From: Pseudomonadota bacterium
GTDB lineage: Bacteria; Pseudomonadota; Gammaproteobacteria; Burkholderiales; Burkholderiaceae_C
Length of the DNA stretch: 64,000 nt
Direction of reading: 5' to 3'
Assembly: GCA_022566735.1 (NCBI GenBank)
Contig: JADFIG010000001.1
Coordinates: 62,001-126,000 of the forward strand
Made by a program: the position numbers and the translations under genes. Numbering within the stretch: the first letter of the stretch is position 1; each line of letters starts with the position of its first letter. The notes under the pieces were generated by a model. That model had not been told where the DNA came from, searched no databases, and was given only the letters and a program-made list of their open reading frames with translations. This document shows, in pieces, positions 27,876 to 38,642 of the stretch.

Positions 27876-28589
27876 ATGTTGAAAGCCCCGCACTCCCACG
27901 CATCCACGGCCGGCACCGAGGCCCTGTTGCAGGCCACCGGCCTGGCGGCAGGCCGTGGGGCGCATGCCGCGGCCAGGCCCTTGTTCGAGGGCGTGGACTT
28001 CGCCCTGGCGGCGGGTGAGGCCTTGCATGTGGCCGGGCCGAACGGCAGCGGCAAGACGACCTTGTTGCGCGTGCTCTGCGGCCTGCATGCCCCGCTGGCC
28101 GGCGATGTGCGCTGGCGTGGTGTGCCGCTGCGGCGCGATCGCAGCGCCTTCCACGCCGAGGTCCTGAGCATCGCGCACAGCGAGGGCTTGAAGGCCGAGC
28201 TCAGCGCCCTGGAGAACCTGCGCGCGGCCCAGACCCTGGCCGGCCGCCCCTGCACCGAGGCACAGGCGCTGCGGGCCCTGGCGAGGGTGGGGCTGGATGT
28301 GCGCCGGGCCCTGCTGCCCAGCGGGGCCTTGTCGCAAGGCCAGAAGCGCCGGGCGCAACTGGCCCGACTGGCGTTGCCTGAGAGCGTGGCCCAGCCGCAG
28401 TTGCTGGTGCTCGACGAACCCTTCAACGCCCTGGACCAGGCCAGCACCGAGGTGGTGTGCCAGTTGCTGGCCGAGCGGCTGGCGCAGGGCGCGGCCCTGG
28501 TCTACACCACCCACCAGGGCCAGCGTGTGGCGGCCCGTGCCACCCAGCACCTGAACCTGGGCGTGCCCGCCTGGGCGGAGGCCGCGTGA
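27876..28589 (+). CDS. ccmA: Heme exporter ATP-binding protein CcmA
   Basis: GPNGSGKTTLLRVLCGLHAPLAGDVRW, LSQGQKRRAQLARL, first of ordered ccm genes. Confidence 0.93.
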   Translation: MLKAPHSHASTAGTEALLQATGLAAGRGAHAAARPLFEGVDFALAAGEALHVAGPNGSGKTTLLRVLCGLHAPLAGDVRWRGVPLRRDRSAFHAEVLSIAHSEGLKAELSALENLRAAQTLAGRPCTEAQALRALARVGLDVRRALLPSGALSQGQKRRAQLARLALPESVAQPQLLVLDEPFNALDQASTEVVCQLLAERLAQGAALVYTTHQGQRVAARATQHLNLGVPAWAEAA

Positions 28590-29257
28590 TGGTCCGTGTG
28601 TGGTGGGGGGTGCTGCAGCGCGACCTGTTGCTGGCGGTGCGACGGCGTGCCGATGTGGCCGCGTCCCTGGGTTTCTTCCTCATGGTCAGCAGCCTGTTTC
28701 CCCTGGGCATCGGCCCTGAGCGCGACACCCTGCGCAGCGTGGCGCCGGGCGTGCTCTGGGTGGCGGCCCTGCTGTCGGCCTTGCTGTCGCTGGGGCGCCT
28801 GTTCGCGCAGGACCATGCCGATGGCACCCTGGAGCAGATGCTGCTGTCGCCCCAGCCCCTGAGCGTGATCGTGCTGGGCAAGGTGGCGGCCCACTGGCTG
28901 AGCAGCGGCTTGCCCCTGCTGGTGCTGGCGCCGGTGCTGGCGCTGCAGTTCGACCTGCCCGCCGATGCCATCGGGGTGCTGGGCCTGAGCCTGTTGCTGG
29001 GCACGCCCGTGCTCAGCCTGGTGGGGGCCATCGGCGCGGCGCTGACCCTGGGGCTGCGCGGCGGGGGCGTGTTGCTGTCCTTGTTGCTGCTGCCGCTCTA
29101 CATCCCGGTGCTGATCTTCGGCGCGGGGGCCGTGTCCGCCCAGGCAGGAGGGCAGGGCGCCAGCGCCCACCTGTGCCTGCTGGGGGCCTTGCTGGCCGCG
29201 TCCCTGGCCCTGGCGCCGGGGGGGGCGGCGGCGGCCCTGCGGCTGTCGGCCGATTGA
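28589..29257 (+). CDS. ccmB: Heme exporter protein CcmB
   Basis: LGRLFAQDHADGTLEQMLLSPQPLSVIVLGKVAAHWL; position in ccm operon. Confidence 0.93.
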   Translation: MVRVWWGVLQRDLLLAVRRRADVAASLGFFLMVSSLFPLGIGPERDTLRSVAPGVLWVAALLSALLSLGRLFAQDHADGTLEQMLLSPQPLSVIVLGKVAAHWLSSGLPLLVLAPVLALQFDLPADAIGVLGLSLLLGTPVLSLVGAIGAALTLGLRGGGVLLSLLLLPLYIPVLIFGAGAVSAQAGGQGASAHLCLLGALLAASLALAPGGAAAALRLSAD

Positions 29258-29258
29258 G

Positions 29259-30125
29259 GTGCCACGCGCCCTGATGTTCCTGAATTTCTTGATGTCCCGA
29301 GCTCCTGCCATGACCCTGGCTTCCCTCCTCCCACCCTCACCGCAGCCGCCCCTCGCGGGCCGTGACGCTCGCAGGCAGCGCTGGCAGCAGGCGCTGCTCC
29401 GCCACGCCTCGCCGCGCCAGGCCCATGCGCTGGCCGGCCGCATCCTGCCCTGGGCCTGGGGCATCGCTGCGCTGGCCACGCTGGCCGGCTTGTACGTCGG
29501 GTTCTTCGTCGCGCCCACCGACCACCAGCAGGGCGAGGCCTACCGCATCATCTTCGTGCACGTGCCGGCGGCCTGGCTGTCCATGGTCCTCTACGTCGCG
29601 ATGGCCTTCTGGGGCGCGGTGGGCTGGGTGTTCAACACGCGGGCCTCGTCGATGCTGGCGCGGGCCCTGGCGCCCACCGGCGCCCTGTTCTGCTTCCTGG
29701 CCCTGTGGACGGGGGCGCTGTGGGGCAAGCCCACCTGGGGCACCTGGTGGGTGTGGGATGCGCGGCTGACGTCCGAGCTCATCCTGCTGTTCCTCTACCT
29801 GGGCGTGATGGCGCTGCAGTCGGCCATCGACGACCCGCGCCGCGGTGACCACGCCGGGACCTTGCTGGCCGTGGTGGGTGTGGTCAATGTGCCGGTGATC
29901 TATTTCTCGGTGAAGTGGTGGAACACCCTGCACCAGGGCGCATCGATCAGCCTGAAGGCGGCCCCGACGCTGGCCTCGTCGATGTTGACGGGCCTGCTGC
30001 TGTGCACCGTGGGCCTGTGGGCCTGGGCCCTGGCCGTGGTGCTGCAACGCCTGCGCCTCATCGTGCTGCAGCGTGAGCAGCATGCCGACTGGGTGCTGCA
30101 AGCCCAGCGCGAGGAGCGCGCATGA
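29259..30125 (+). CDS. ccmC: Heme exporter protein CcmC (start uncertain)
   Basis: [44 protein letters not shown] tryptophan-rich motif. Confidence 0.93.
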   Translation: MPRALMFLNFLMSRAPAMTLASLLPPSPQPPLAGRDARRQRWQQALLRHASPRQAHALAGRILPWAWGIAALATLAGLYVGFFVAPTDHQQGEAYRIIFVHVPAAWLSMVLYVAMAFWGAVGWVFNTRASSMLARALAPTGALFCFLALWTGALWGKPTWGTWWVWDARLTSELILLFLYLGVMALQSAIDDPRRGDHAGTLLAVVGVVNVPVIYFSVKWWNTLHQGASISLKAAPTLASSMLTGLLLCTVGLWAWALAVVLQRLRLIVLQREQHADWVLQAQREERA

Positions 30126-30319
30126 ACGGGCCACACTGGCAGGACTTCTTCGCCATGGGCGGGCATGGCCTGTACGTCTGGGGCTCGGTCGGCGTGGTGT
30201 TCGCCGCCTTGCTGGCGGAGTGGGGTGCACTGGTCTGGCAGGCGTGGCAGTGGCGGCGCCAGTTCCGGCTGGTGCCATGGCAGGACGCCGGAGATCAGCC
30301 GGCGGAGGTGCGGCCATGA
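30122..30319 (+). CDS. ccmD: Heme exporter protein CcmD
   Basis: Small single-TM protein overlapping ccmC and ccmE. Confidence 0.85.
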   Translation: MNGPHWQDFFAMGGHGLYVWGSVGVVFAALLAEWGALVWQAWQWRRQFRLVPWQDAGDQPAEVRP

Positions 30320-30816
30320 CGATCGCCTTCAAGCCGCCAGGGCTCAAGCCCCGTCACCAGCGCCTGGTGCTGGTCGTGCTGGGGGTGCTGGGACTGGGCC
30401 TGGCCGCCTGGCTGGTGCTGTCGGCCTTCCGCCAGAACCTGGTGTTCTTCTTCACGCCCACGCAGGTGGTGCAGGGCGAGGCCCCGCCGAACCGGCGCTT
30501 TCGCATCGGTGGCATGGTCGAGGCCGGCAGCCTGCAGCGCGAGGCCGATGGCCTGAGCCACCGCTTCGTGGTCACCGACATGGCCCAGCGCGTGGCCGTT
30601 CGCTACAAGGGCCTGCTGCCCGACCTGTTCCAGGAAGGCAAGGGCGTGGTGGCGCAGGGCCGCCTGGGGCCCGACCGCAGCTTCGTGGCCGACGAGGTGC
30701 TGGCCAAGCACGACGAGAACTACATGCCGCCGGAAGCCGCCCATGCGCTCCAGCAGGCGGGCGCGGGCCTCCCTGTGCCGAAACCGGCGGCCACACCGGC
30801 GGGGGGACGGCCATGA
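30316..30816 (+). CDS. ccmE: Heme chaperone CcmE
   Basis: [27 protein letters not shown] heme-binding motif. Confidence 0.95.
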   Translation: MTIAFKPPGLKPRHQRLVLVVLGVLGLGLAAWLVLSAFRQNLVFFFTPTQVVQGEAPPNRRFRIGGMVEAGSLQREADGLSHRFVVTDMAQRVAVRYKGLLPDLFQEGKGVVAQGRLGPDRSFVADEVLAKHDENYMPPEAAHALQQAGAGLPVPKPAATPAGGRP

Positions 30817-32849
30817 GTGCAGAACTCGGCCAGATCGCCCTGATCCTGGCGCTGGGCCTGTCGCTGCTGCTGGGCGGGCTGCCGCTGTGGGGCGCCTGGC
30901 GCCGGGATGCGCGCTGGATGTCCGTGGCCAGGCCTTTGGCCGCCGGGCAGTTCGTCCTGGTGGCGCTGGCCTTCGGGCTGCTGGTGCAGGCCTTTGTGGC
31001 CAAGGACTTCTCGGTGGCGTACGTGGCCCGCAACGCCAACTCGCTGCTGCCCCTGCCTTACCGGGTGGCGGCGACCTGGGGCGGGCACGAGGGCTCCCTG
31101 CTGCTGTGGCAGCTGATGCTGTCGGGCTGGACCCTGGCCGTGGCGCGTTGCAGCCGCAGCCTGCCGCTGGACGTGGTGGCGCGCGTGCTGGCCGTGCTGG
31201 GCTGGATCGCGGTGGGCTTCCTGAGCTTCACCCTGCTGACGTCCAACCCCTTCGAGCGCCAACTGCCCGCGCTGCCCGACGGGCGCGACCTCAACCCCTT
31301 GCTGCAGGACCCGGGCATGGTCTTCCATCCGCCCTTGCTCTACATGGGCTATGTGGGCTTCTCGGTGGCCTTCGCCTTCGCTCTGGCCGCGCTGATGTCG
31401 GGCCGGCTGGATGCGGCCTGGGCGCGCTGGACACGGCCCTGGACGCTGCTGGCCTGGGCCTTCCTGACCCTGGGCATCCTGCTGGGCAGCTTCTGGGCCT
31501 ACTACGAGCTGGGCTGGGGCGGCTGGTGGTTCTGGGACGCGGTCGAAAACGCCTCCTTCATGCCCTGGCTGGTGGGCACGGCGCTGGTCCATTCGCTGCT
31601 GGTCAGCGACAAGCGCGGCACCTTCCGGCACTGGACGCTGCTGCTGGCCATCCTCGCCTTCTCCTTGTCCCTGCTGGGCACCTTCCTGGTCCGCTCGGGG
31701 GTGCTGTCCTCGGTCCACGCCTTTGCGTCGGACCCGCGGCGCGGCCTCTTCATCCTGGCCTTCCTGGTGGTCGTGGTCGGTGGGTCGCTGGCGCTGTATG
31801 CGTGGCGTGCCGCGGCGGTCGATGCCGATGCCGATGCCCGCGTGCGTTTCGCCCTGGTCTCGCGCGAATCCGTGCTGCTGCTCAACAACGTCTTCCTGCT
31901 GGTGACAGCGGGCACGGTCTTGCTGGGCACGCTCTACCCGCTGGCGCTGGACGCCCTCGGTCTGGGCAAGATCTCGGTGGGGCCGCCGTACTTCGATGCC
32001 GTGTTCGTGCCGCTGATGGTGCCGGTGCTCTTGCTGATGGCCTGGGGGCCGGTGCTGGCCTGGCGCCAGTCTTCCCTGCGGCAGGCCTGGCAGACGCTGC
32101 GAGCCCCGGCCGTGGTCGCGGTGCTGCTCAGCGTTGCCGTGGCGCTGGCCTGGCGCACCTCGCCGGGTGTGGCTTGCGGCCTGCTGCTCAGCGGTTGGAT
32201 CGTGCTGGGCACGCTGGCCCTGCTGCGCCGACGCTGGGCCACGCGCACCCTGGGTCTGTGGGGCATGGTGGCGGCCCATGCGGGCGTGGGGGTGTTCGTG
32301 GCCGGGGTCACCCTGGTCAAGGGCCTGGAGCATGCCGTCGATGCCAGCCTCAAGGAGGGCGAGCACGTGCTGCTGGCCGGGCATGACTTCCACTTCCAGT
32401 CCCTGCGCAAGGGCCGGGGCGCGAACTTCATCTCCGCGCAGGCGCGCTTCGAGGTCACCCGTGGGGGGCGGCACATCGCCACCCTGTGGCCTGAAAAGCG
32501 CCTCTACCTCGTGCAGCGCATGCCCATGAGCGAGGCGGCCATCGACCGCGGGCTGACGCGCGATCTCTATGTCTCGCTGGGCGAAGCGTCGCCCGATGGC
32601 GCCTGGGGCGTGCGCGTGCAGATCAAGCCCTTCATGGGCTGGGTCTGGGCGGGCTGCCTGCTGATGGCCCTGGGCGGCGCGCTGGCGGCGGCGGACAAGC
32701 GCTTGCGGGCACGTGCGCCGCGCGTCGCCCCCCACGACGGTCGGCATGCCGAGCCTGCGCTCTTGCCCTTGCCGCCGACCTTGCCGGTTCCCCAGCCGCG
32801 CAGGGCCCACCCCATCCCGACCGACCTCTCCGCACAGCCTTCGCCATGA
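30813..32849 (+). CDS. ccmF: Cytochrome c heme lyase subunit CcmF
   Basis: [38 protein letters not shown]. Confidence 0.96.
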   Translation: MSAELGQIALILALGLSLLLGGLPLWGAWRRDARWMSVARPLAAGQFVLVALAFGLLVQAFVAKDFSVAYVARNANSLLPLPYRVAATWGGHEGSLLLWQLMLSGWTLAVARCSRSLPLDVVARVLAVLGWIAVGFLSFTLLTSNPFERQLPALPDGRDLNPLLQDPGMVFHPPLLYMGYVGFSVAFAFALAALMSGRLDAAWARWTRPWTLLAWAFLTLGILLGSFWAYYELGWGGWWFWDAVENASFMPWLVGTALVHSLLVSDKRGTFRHWTLLLAILAFSLSLLGTFLVRSGVLSSVHAFASDPRRGLFILAFLVVVVGGSLALYAWRAAAVDADADARVRFALVSRESVLLLNNVFLLVTAGTVLLGTLYPLALDALGLGKISVGPPYFDAVFVPLMVPVLLLMAWGPVLAWRQSSLRQAWQTLRAPAVVAVLLSVAVALAWRTSPGVACGLLLSGWIVLGTLALLRRRWATRTLGLWGMVAAHAGVGVFVAGVTLVKGLEHAVDASLKEGEHVLLAGHDFHFQSLRKGRGANFISAQARFEVTRGGRHIATLWPEKRLYLVQRMPMSEAAIDRGLTRDLYVSLGEASPDGAWGVRVQIKPFMGWVWAGCLLMALGGALAAADKRLRARAPRVAPHDGRHAEPALLPLPPTLPVPQPRRAHPIPTDLSAQPSP

Positions 32850-33499
32850 CGACCCGTTCGCTTCCACCCTCTGGGGCTGCACCGCAAAATGCGCCGCGCC
32901 GTGCGCCCCACCCTGCGCCCCACCGTGCCCTGCGCTGGTTCGCCGTGGCCGTGCCCTTGCTGGTCTTTGCCGCCTTGGCGTTCATGCTGGCGCGGGGCCT
33001 GCAGCAAGGACGCAACGACGAGCTGCCGTCGCCCCTGGTCGGCCGCGCCTTGCCGGCTTTCGAGTTGCCGGTGCTGCGCGCCGAGGCAGGCGCACAGCGC
33101 CTGTCGTCGTTGTCGGTGGCGGCGTCGTTTGCGCCAAGGCAGCTGCTCGGCCAGGTCTGGCTGCTCAATGTGTGGGCCTCCTGGTGCACCACCTGCCGAG
33201 AAGAGCACCCCGTGCTGATGCGGCTGTCGCGCGAATCCGCGGTGCCGCTGGTGGGCTTCGATTACCAGGACCGTCCCGAGGCCGGCCTCGACTGGCTGGC
33301 GCGCATGGGCGACCCCTATCACCTCACCGTGACCGACCTGCAAGGGCGCGCGGGGCTGGACCTCGGCGTCGTCGGGGTGCCGGAGACCTTCGTCATCGAC
33401 AAGCAAGGGCGGGTGCGCCACAAGCTGTCCGGCCCCCTCACGGACGAGGTCTGGCGCAGCACCCTGCACCCGCTGATCAAGGAGCTGCAAGGTGCGTGA
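32846..33499 (+). CDS. ccmG: Thiol:disulfide interchange protein CcmG/DsbE
   Basis: QVWLLNVWASWCTTCREEHPVL thioredoxin-fold motif; GVPETFVIDKQGRVRHK. Confidence 0.93.
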   Translation: MTTRSLPPSGAAPQNAPRRAPHPAPHRALRWFAVAVPLLVFAALAFMLARGLQQGRNDELPSPLVGRALPAFELPVLRAEAGAQRLSSLSVAASFAPRQLLGQVWLLNVWASWCTTCREEHPVLMRLSRESAVPLVGFDYQDRPEAGLDWLARMGDPYHLTVTDLQGRAGLDLGVVGVPETFVIDKQGRVRHKLSGPLTDEVWRSTLHPLIKELQGA

Positions 33500-34808
33500 C
33501 GCTGCGAACACCGGGCGTTCGCGGTGGCGACGGGGCGCTGGCTGGCCGGTGGGTGCCGTGGCGTGGATCCTGGCCGTGTCGCCGGTGCCGGCAGCCGCGC
33601 AAGCGGGCGTCCGGGTGGACCTGCCCCAGCGGCCATCGCAAGCGCAGCAGCTCGCCGCTGGCGATCCGTCCCTGGACGAGCGCGTGCAGCACCTGACGGC
33701 CGAGCTGCGTTGCCTGGTCTGCCAGAACCAGACCATCGCGGATTCGCAGGCGGAGCTGGCCATGCAGCTCAAGCGCGAGGTGCGCCAGCAACTCTCGCAA
33801 GGCGCCAGCGACCAGCAGGTGCGCGACTTCATGGCCCAGCGCTACGGTGACTTCGTGCTCTACCGTCCGCCGCTCACCGGCGTGACGCGCTGGCTGTGGT
33901 GGGGGCCGGTGGGCCTGCTGGGCCTGGGGTTGGCCGCGGCGGGCTGGCAGTGGCACCGGCGCCGCCTGGGTGCGGCGACCTCCACCGTGGCGGCATCGCC
34001 CGCGCTGGACACTCACCAGGCCCTCTGCAGCCCTGCCATCCCCGAGGCCCTGGATGCCTCGAATGCCCCGAATGCGTCGAATGCCTTGGGCGCACCCCGG
34101 CCATGGGCGGCGCTGGGCTGGGGCGCGGCCGTGCTCGCTTTCACGGTGGCCTTGTACGCCGGGGTGGGCACGCCCCAGGCCTGGCGGGGCGATGCGTCCT
34201 GGCCGGCCCAGGCCGCCGCGTCGCCCGCTGGCCGGGCGGCGCCCGGGCCTCAAGCCCTGGCGCAGGCGCAAGCCGGCATGACCCCCGCGCAGATCGAGGC
34301 CATGGTGGCGCGCCTGGCCCAGCGACTGCAGGCCCAGCCCGACGACGTGGCTGGCTGGCGCATGCTGGTGCGCTCCTACGAAACCCTGGGCCGCTACGAC
34401 GCGGCCGTGGCCGCCTGGCGTCGCCTGTTCGCGCTGCAGCCCCCGGATGCCGACCAGCTCACCGAGTTCGCCGTCACCCTGGGCATGAGCCAGGGGCAGA
34501 CGCTGGCGGGCGAGCCCGAGCAGGCCTTGCAGCAGGCGCTGCGGCAGCAGCCCGATCACCTGCAGGCCCTGGCCCTGCTGGGCAGCGCGGCCATCGAGCG
34601 TGGCGACCACGCCCAGGCCATCGCCCACTGGCGGCAGATCCTGCGCCACGCCCCGCCCGATGGGGACGTGCGCGCCGGCATCGAGGCCCAGATCGCCAAG
34701 GCGGAGGCCCTGGCCGCGACCGTGCGCCCGCGCGATGCCGCGCCGCGTCGCCCACCCACATCCACCGCGGCGGCCGTCCTGGCGCCGCAGGCCACGGAGG
34801 CCCGCTGA
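33492..34808 (+). CDS. ccmH: CcmH-CcmI fusion, cytochrome c maturation
   Basis: LTAELRCLVCQNQTIADSQAELA CcmH motif, YGDFVLYRPPL; C-terminal TPR region (CcmI). Confidence 0.92.
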   Translation: MRDAANTGRSRWRRGAGWPVGAVAWILAVSPVPAAAQAGVRVDLPQRPSQAQQLAAGDPSLDERVQHLTAELRCLVCQNQTIADSQAELAMQLKREVRQQLSQGASDQQVRDFMAQRYGDFVLYRPPLTGVTRWLWWGPVGLLGLGLAAAGWQWHRRRLGAATSTVAASPALDTHQALCSPAIPEALDASNAPNASNALGAPRPWAALGWGAAVLAFTVALYAGVGTPQAWRGDASWPAQAAASPAGRAAPGPQALAQAQAGMTPAQIEAMVARLAQRLQAQPDDVAGWRMLVRSYETLGRYDAAVAAWRRLFALQPPDADQLTEFAVTLGMSQGQTLAGEPEQALQQALRQQPDHLQALALLGSAAIERGDHAQAIAHWRQILRHAPPDGDVRAGIEAQIAKAEALAATVRPRDAAPRRPPTSTAAAVLAPQATEAR

Positions 34809-35809
34809 TGCAGCCCACCCGACGCGCCGCCCCTGCGGCAACGCTCCTTCTGCGCGTGCTGTTCGCGCTGCTGGCCATGGCCCAGGCCCGGGCCGCATGC
34901 CCCGAAGCCCCCGCCTTGTCCGCCGACTGGCCCAGCCAGCCCCATGCCGGCCAGGTGCGCGTGGCCGGCGGACGTTTTGCCATGGGCAGCCAGGCGGGCT
35001 ACGAGGACGAGGTCGTGCGCACGGTCGAGGTGGCCTCGTTCTGGATCGACCGCACCGAGGTCACCAACGCCCAGTTCGCCCGATTCGTCCAGGCCACGGG
35101 CCATGTCACCGAGGCCGAGCGGCAGGGCGGGGCGGCGGTGTTCGCCATCCCCGACGCCGAGGCGCTGCGACGGCGTCCGCTGGCCTGGTGGCGCTTCGTG
35201 GCCGGGGCCGACTGGCGCCACCCCGAGGGGCCGCACAGCGGCATCGAAGGCCGCGGCCGTGAGCCGGTGCGGCAGGTCACCCAGGCCGATGCGCTGGCCT
35301 ATGCCCGCTGGCTGGGCCGCGACCTGCCCACCGAGGCCGAGTGGGAGTACGCGGCCAAAGGCGGGCGCCAGCAGGTCCTGGGCACCCGCCTGGACGGACA
35401 GCCGCGCGATGCCGCAGGGCGTCCGTCGGCCAACTACTGGCAGGGCAGCTTCCCGCTGATGAACACGCACGAAGATGGCTTTGCCGGCATCGCCCCGGTG
35501 GCCTGTTTCGCACCCAATGCCCTGGGCCTGCACGACATGGTGGGCAATGCCTGGGAGTGGACGCGCGACCCCCACCAGGGCCCCAGCCAGTCCCATGCCA
35601 ATGGCGATCCGGCGGCCCTGCGCCAGCGGGCGGTGCAACTCGCTTTGCACAGCGCCGTGGCCGGTGGCGCACGCCGCATGGTCATCAAGGGTGGCTCCTT
35701 CCTGTGCGCGCCCGACCACTGCGTGCGTTACCGCGCCTCGGCCCGTGAATCCCAGGAGGCCGACCTGCCCACCGCCCACGTGGGCTTCCGCACGGTCTCG
35801 CGCCGTTGA
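34808..35809 (+). CDS. SUMF1-family formylglycine-generating enzyme with signal peptide
   Basis: VAGGRFAMGSQAGYEDEVVRTVEVASFWIDRTEVTNAQFARFV, GNAWEWT, GGSFLCAPDHCVRYRASAR with C-x4-C pair. Confidence 0.88.
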   Translation: MQPTRRAAPAATLLLRVLFALLAMAQARAACPEAPALSADWPSQPHAGQVRVAGGRFAMGSQAGYEDEVVRTVEVASFWIDRTEVTNAQFARFVQATGHVTEAERQGGAAVFAIPDAEALRRRPLAWWRFVAGADWRHPEGPHSGIEGRGREPVRQVTQADALAYARWLGRDLPTEAEWEYAAKGGRQQVLGTRLDGQPRDAAGRPSANYWQGSFPLMNTHEDGFAGIAPVACFAPNALGLHDMVGNAWEWTRDPHQGPSQSHANGDPAALRQRAVQLALHSAVAGGARRMVIKGGSFLCAPDHCVRYRASARESQEADLPTAHVGFRTVSRR

Positions 35810-35856
35810 AGTCCCGCCGTCCCACAGCGCCCTTGACCCCAGGAGCCCGATTGCCC

Positions 35857-37671
35857 ATGCCTTCCTCCTCGCCACCGCCCTCCGCCGTTGCATCGACCTT
35901 GTTCGCCGCCTCGTTGACGCGGTCGGCCGCGACGCGCCTCGGCGCCCATGCCCTGAGCACCCTGGCTGCGGCCGCCAGCCTGCTTGCAGGGGCCCAAGCA
36001 GCCACCGCGAGCCCGGCGGCCCCGCGGCCCAACATCCTGCTCATCGTGGCCGACGACCTGGGCTTTTCCGACATCGGCGCCTTCGGCGGCGAGATCGACA
36101 CGCCGCACCTGGACGCCCTGGCCCGCGAAGGCCTGCGCCTGACGGACTTCCACAGCGGCGCCACCTGCTCGCCGACGCGCTCGATGCTGCTGTCGGGCGT
36201 GGACCACCACATCGCCGGCATCGGCAGCATGGCCGAGCTCACGGTGCCCGAACAACAAGGCCAGCCGGGCTACGAGGGCCACCTCAACGACCGCGTCGTG
36301 CCCTTCCCGCAACTGCTGCGCGACGCCGGCTACCACACCCTGATGGCCGGCAAGTGGCACCTCGGCCTGACGCCCGAACGCAGCCCGGCCGCACGCGGCT
36401 TCGATAAATCGTTCGCCCTGCTGCGCGGTGCCGATGACCACGTGGCCCAGCCCTGGAACACCCGCATCGACCCGGCGCAGCCGCTGTACCGGGAGGATGG
36501 CCGCCTGACGACGGTGCCCGCCGATTTCTATTCGAGCAACTTCTACGCCGACAAGCTGGTGTCCTACCTGCAGGCCACCCAAGGCGATGGCAAGCCCTTC
36601 TTCGCCTACCTGACCTTCACCGCGCCGCACTGGCCGCTGCAGGCGCCTGACGAGGCCATCGCCAAGTACGCCCACCGCTACGAGGCCGGCTACGAAGCCC
36701 TGCGCGCCGAGCGCATCGCCCGCCAGAAGTCGCTGGGCCTCCTGCCCCGTGATTTCCAGCCCGCCAAGGCGCTGACGAACTTCCCGGCCTGGCGGCAACT
36801 CGGCGTGGCCCAGCAAAAGCAGGAAGCCCGGCGCATGGCTGTGTATGCGGCCATGGTCGATGTGATGGACCAGAACATCGGCAAGGTCATCCGCCAGCTC
36901 AAGGCCTCGGGCCAGTACGACAACACCGTGGTCATCTTCATCTCCGACAACGGGGCCGAAGGGGCCAACGTGGCCGATCGCGCCTCGGTCATCCCGCGTG
37001 ACAACCGCCTGGCCAACATCGGCAAGCCCAGCTCCTACGTGAGCTATGGGCCGGCCTGGGCGCAGGTCAGCGCCTTGCCCTTCAGCCTCTTCAAGGGCCA
37101 CAGCCACGAGGGCGGCACCACCGTGCCCACCATCGTGCGCCTGCCGCCCTCCTTGCGCTCGGCCCCCGCAGGCACCGTGCTGCCCGTGCCGGGCCACGTC
37201 ACCGACATCGCCCCGACGCTGCTGGCCTTGGGCGGCGCCTCCTACCCGCAGCGCGTGGGGGCGCTTCAGACGCCCGCCTTGCAAGGCCGCTCGCTGCTGC
37301 CCGTGCTCAGCGGCCAGCAGGCCGATCGCGGCGAGCGCTTCGACAAGGGCTGGGAGCTGTTCGGGCAGAAGGCCTACCGACAGGGCGACTGGAAGATCGT
37401 CTACTCGGTGCCGCCTTTCGGCCCGGGCCGCTGGCAGCTCTTCAACCTGGCGCGGGACCGCGCCGAGCAGCGCGACCTGTCCGCGCAACACCCCGACCAG
37501 CTCGCCAGCCTGCAAGCCGCCTATGCTGCCTATGTGCACCGCAACGGCGTGCTGGAGGTGCCCCGCCTGGCCGAACGCATCGCCGAGCGCTACAGCAGCC
37601 GCTCGTACTTCGAGGCGCTCAAGGCCGCCGACGAAGTCCAGGCATCGCATCGGTCGCCAACCCGGCCGTGA
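35857..37671 (+). CDS. Arylsulfatase family protein
   Basis: NILLIVADDLGFSDIGAFGGEIDTPHLDALAREGLRLTDFHSGATCSPTRSMLLSG (C-x-P-x-R FGly site), YHTLMAGKWHLG. Confidence 0.94.
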   Translation: MPSSSPPPSAVASTLFAASLTRSAATRLGAHALSTLAAAASLLAGAQAATASPAAPRPNILLIVADDLGFSDIGAFGGEIDTPHLDALAREGLRLTDFHSGATCSPTRSMLLSGVDHHIAGIGSMAELTVPEQQGQPGYEGHLNDRVVPFPQLLRDAGYHTLMAGKWHLGLTPERSPAARGFDKSFALLRGADDHVAQPWNTRIDPAQPLYREDGRLTTVPADFYSSNFYADKLVSYLQATQGDGKPFFAYLTFTAPHWPLQAPDEAIAKYAHRYEAGYEALRAERIARQKSLGLLPRDFQPAKALTNFPAWRQLGVAQQKQEARRMAVYAAMVDVMDQNIGKVIRQLKASGQYDNTVVIFISDNGAEGANVADRASVIPRDNRLANIGKPSSYVSYGPAWAQVSALPFSLFKGHSHEGGTTVPTIVRLPPSLRSAPAGTVLPVPGHVTDIAPTLLALGGASYPQRVGALQTPALQGRSLLPVLSGQQADRGERFDKGWELFGQKAYRQGDWKIVYSVPPFGPGRWQLFNLARDRAEQRDLSAQHPDQLASLQAAYAAYVHRNGVLEVPRLAERIAERYSSRSYFEALKAADEVQASHRSPTRP

Positions 37672-37727
37672 CACCGGCCGTGACCTTGGCCATGACGCCA
37701 CCGTGTGACCCTCTCCAGGAGCCCGCC

Positions 37728-38642
37728 ATGACACGTCCTTCCCGATCTTCCCGACCTTCCCGGCTGACCTCCCGCGATTTCGCCCCGGAAGTGCTGCGCC
37801 TGTTCGACCAGTACGTCCACGGCCTGCTCGACCGCCGCGGCTTCCTGCAAGGTGCGGCCCGTCACGCCACCGCCGCGGTGTCGGCCGAAGCGTTGCTGGC
37901 CCAGCTGGCACCGAACTTCGCGCAGGCCCAGCAGGTGCGGCCCGACGATGCGCGCATCCAGACCGTTTTCGCCGAGGTCGATTCGCCCCAGGGCCATGGC
38001 AAGCTGCGCGGCTACCTGGCCCAACCCGCGGGCGCCAAGGGCCCGCTGCCGACGGTGCTGGTGGTGCACGAGAACCGGGGCCTCAACCCGCACATCGCCG
38101 ACGTCACCCGCCGCTTCGCGCTGGAGAACGTGGTGGCCTTCGCGCCCGATGCGCTGTTCCCGCTCGGTGGCTACCCCGGCGACGAGGACAAGGCCCGCGA
38201 GCTGTTTGGCAAGCTGGACCCCGCCAAGGCACGCGCCGACTTCATCGCCGCCGCGCGCTGGCTCCAGGCGCTGCCTGTGGGCAACGGCAAGCTGGGCGTG
38301 GTGGGCTTTTGCTACGGCGGCGGCATCTCGAACTTCCTGGCCACGCAGTTGCCCGAGCTCAACGCGGCCGTGCCGTTCTACGGCGGCCAGCCCACCGACG
38401 AAGAAGCCGCGCGCATCAAGGCGCCTTTGCTGCTGCATTTCGCCGAGCACGACGAGCGCATCAACGCCGGCTGGCCCAGGTACGCGGCGGCCTTGCAGCG
38501 TGCCGGCGTGCGCCACGAGGCCCACACCTACCCGGGCACCCAGCACGGCTTCCACAACGACACCACGCCGCGCTACGACGAGGCCGCGGCCCGCCTGGCC
38601 TGGCAGCGCACGCTGGCCTTTTTCAAGCAGCACCTGCGCTGA
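37728..38642 (+). CDS. Dienelactone hydrolase family protein, possible Tat signal
   Basis: DRRGFLQGAARHATAAVSAEALLAQLAPNFAQAQQ; GVVGFCYGGGISNFLA nucleophile; HGFHNDTTPRYDEAAA. Confidence 0.9.
   Translation: MTRPSRSSRPSRLTSRDFAPEVLRLFDQYVHGLLDRRGFLQGAARHATAAVSAEALLAQLAPNFAQAQQVRPDDARIQTVFAEVDSPQGHGKLRGYLAQPAGAKGPLPTVLVVHENRGLNPHIADVTRRFALENVVAFAPDALFPLGGYPGDEDKARELFGKLDPAKARADFIAAARWLQALPVGNGKLGVVGFCYGGGISNFLATQLPELNAAVPFYGGQPTDEEAARIKAPLLLHFAEHDERINAGWPRYAAALQRAGVRHEAHTYPGTQHGFHNDTTPRYDEAAARLAWQRTLAFFKQHLR

Noticed and set aside
22971-28550. 1859-aa antisense ORF
   Set aside because: Lies opposite well-supported RND/ccm/lectin genes; composition is the low-complexity H/Q/R/G/A typical of GC-rich codon shadows, with no recognisable domain.
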